Source: Ascidiaceihabitans sp029251465 (GTDB lineage: Bacteria; Pseudomonadota; Alphaproteobacteria; Rhodobacterales; Rhodobacteraceae). Taken from it: a DNA stretch of 64,000 nt. The position numbers and the translations under genes are program-made. How positions within the stretch are numbered: position 1 is the stretch's first letter; each line of letters begins with the position of its first letter. Shown in pieces: positions 63,162 to 64,000 of this stretch. Under the pieces are notes generated by a model. It saw only the letters and a list, made by a program, of their open reading frames with translations. It did no database searches and was not told where the DNA came from. The stretch covers positions 4,092,001 through 4,156,000 of the forward strand of contig NZ_CP170633.1 in assembly GCF_042932805.1 (NCBI RefSeq), in the 5' to 3' direction.

Positions 63162-63724
63162 TGTTGGACGAAGCAAACTACACACCCCGTCTTAAGTCGA
63201 TCTACGCGGACACAATTCGTCCGGCGATGAAAGAAGAGTTTGGCTACAAAAACGATATGATGATCCCTCGTTTGGATAAAATCGTATTGAACATTGGTTG
63301 TGGCGCTGCTGCGGTACGCGACTCCAAGAAAGCCAAATCCGCTCAGGGCGACCTGACATTGATTGCCGGCCAAAAAGCGCTGACAACCATTGCCAAGAAA
63401 TCCATCGCGGGCTTCCGTGTACGTGAAGAAATGCCAATGGGTGCGAAAGTTACCCTGCGCGGCAATCGCATGTACGAATTCCTTGATCGTCTGACCACGA
63501 TTGCAATGCCTCGTATCCGTGACTTCCGCGGCGTATCTGGCAAATCTTTTGACGGTCGTGGCAACTATGCCATGGGCTTGAAAGAGCACCTCGTGTTCCC
63601 TGAAATCGATTTCGATAAAATCGACGAAAACTGGGGAATGGACATCGTTATCGCAACGACGGCTAAAACCGACGACGAAGCAAAAGCACTGTTGAAAGCT
63701 TTCAACATGCCTTTCAATTCGTAA
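63161..63724 (+). CDS. rplE: Ribosomal protein L5
   Basis: L5 binds 5S rRNA and contacts the P-site tRNA. The 187 residues include MMIPRLDKIVLNIGCGAAAV and the C-terminal EIDFDKIDENWGMDIVIATT. In this order rpsN follows, after 18 bases. Length and motifs are normal. Confidence 0.98.
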   Translation: MLDEANYTPRLKSIYADTIRPAMKEEFGYKNDMMIPRLDKIVLNIGCGAAAVRDSKKAKSAQGDLTLIAGQKALTTIAKKSIAGFRVREEMPMGAKVTLRGNRMYEFLDRLTTIAMPRIRDFRGVSGKSFDGRGNYAMGLKEHLVFPEIDFDKIDENWGMDIVIATTAKTDDEAKALLKAFNMPFNS

Positions 63725-63742
63725 GCGGAAGGGAATTTAGAT

Positions 63743-64000
63743 ATGGCTAAAAAATCCATGATCGCACGCGAAGTTAAGCGTGAGAAGCTGGTCAAACAGT
63801 ACGCCGAACGTCGTGCTGAGTTGAAAGCAATCGTGAACAACCAAGAGCTGCCTATGGAAGAGCGTTTTCGCGCTACTCTGAAGCTGGCCAAGTTGCCACG
63901 TAACTCGTCCAAAGTTCGCTTGCACAACCGTTGCCAGCTGACAGGTCGTCCACACGCTTACTACCGTAAGCTCAAAATTTCGCGGATCGCGTTGCGGGAT
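63743..64000 (+). CDS. rpsN: Ribosomal protein S14 (truncated by the window edge)
   Basis: The first 86 residues of S14 are present: MAKKSMIAREVKREKLVKQY and a conserved region RCQLTGRPHAYYRKLKISRI that continues past position 64000. Only the first Cys of the zinc-site region is seen, and the CxxC pairs of the zinc-binding form are absent, so this is the longer C-minus type (about 101 residues). GGAAGGGAA precedes the ATG. Confidence 0.95.
   Translation, partial: MAKKSMIAREVKREKLVKQYAERRAELKAIVNNQELPMEERFRATLKLAKLPRNSSKVRLHNRCQLTGRPHAYYRKLKISRIALRD

Overview
The window is a chromosomal segment of an alphaproteobacterium, most likely a marine Rhodobacteraceae (Roseobacter-type) species. The evidence is the ChvI-ChvG / HprK / RapZ / EIIA-Man / HPr gene order, a short kinase-domain-only HprK, a DUF6473 protein, the HIG1-type small protein next to a PduO-type adenosyltransferase, and ribosomal protein sequences of alphaproteobacterial type. 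No phage, insertion sequence, CRISPR array or rRNA operon is visible.

Layout. 0.1-4.5 kb: two-component system chvI-chvG and a partial nitrogen/carbon PTS (hprK, rapZ, EIIA-Man, ptsH), tightly packed and partly overlapping. 4.6-16.2 kb: housekeeping metabolism, mostly minus strand (acyltransferase, 3-hydroxybutyryl-CoA dehydrogenase, DUF6473, etfA/etfB, cobalamin adenosyltransferase, HIG1 protein, SDR, SH3 protein, parC, cytochrome P450, lipoprotein). 16.3-64 kb: the classical translation/transcription supercluster on the plus strand in ancestral order: tuf1, tRNA-Trp, secE, nusG, rplK, rplA, rplJ, rplL, rpoB, rpoC, rpsL, rpsG, fusA, tuf2, rpsJ, rplC, rplD, rplW, rplB, rpsS, rplV, rpsC, rplP, rpmC, rpsQ, rplN, rplX, rplE, rpsN (cut by the window edge).

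The supercluster is interrupted at at least nine joints by unrelated genes: a MaoC-like hydratase and CoA-transferase pair, a universal stress protein, a Na+/H+ antiporter, a phosphate transporter, a desaturase, an OmpA-like protein, a broken barstar gene, tandem glycosyltransferases, a GSCFA/SGNH pair, a cold-shock protein, a frameshifted small gene, a MATE transporter and an anchored nuclease. Rho-independent terminators flank most of these joints, and near-consensus promoters (TTGNNN, 17-nt spacer, often TATACG) restart transcription before tuf1, tRNA-Trp, rplK, rplJ, rpsL, rpsJ and rpmC. The former long operons therefore appear split into separately started units.

Most notable observations: two nucleotide-identical tuf genes whose identity stops at the gene edges; a barstar-family gene with an in-frame TGA at codon 11; a small conserved-looking gene split by a frameshift near 56005; a promoter-terminator arrangement ahead of rpsL that suggests attenuation or a small RNA; several long palindromes or competing hairpins in ribosomal leaders; and a hydratase/CoA-transferase pair resembling C4/C5-dicarboxyl-CoA chemistry. 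I see no clearly novel multi-gene defence or biosynthetic system.
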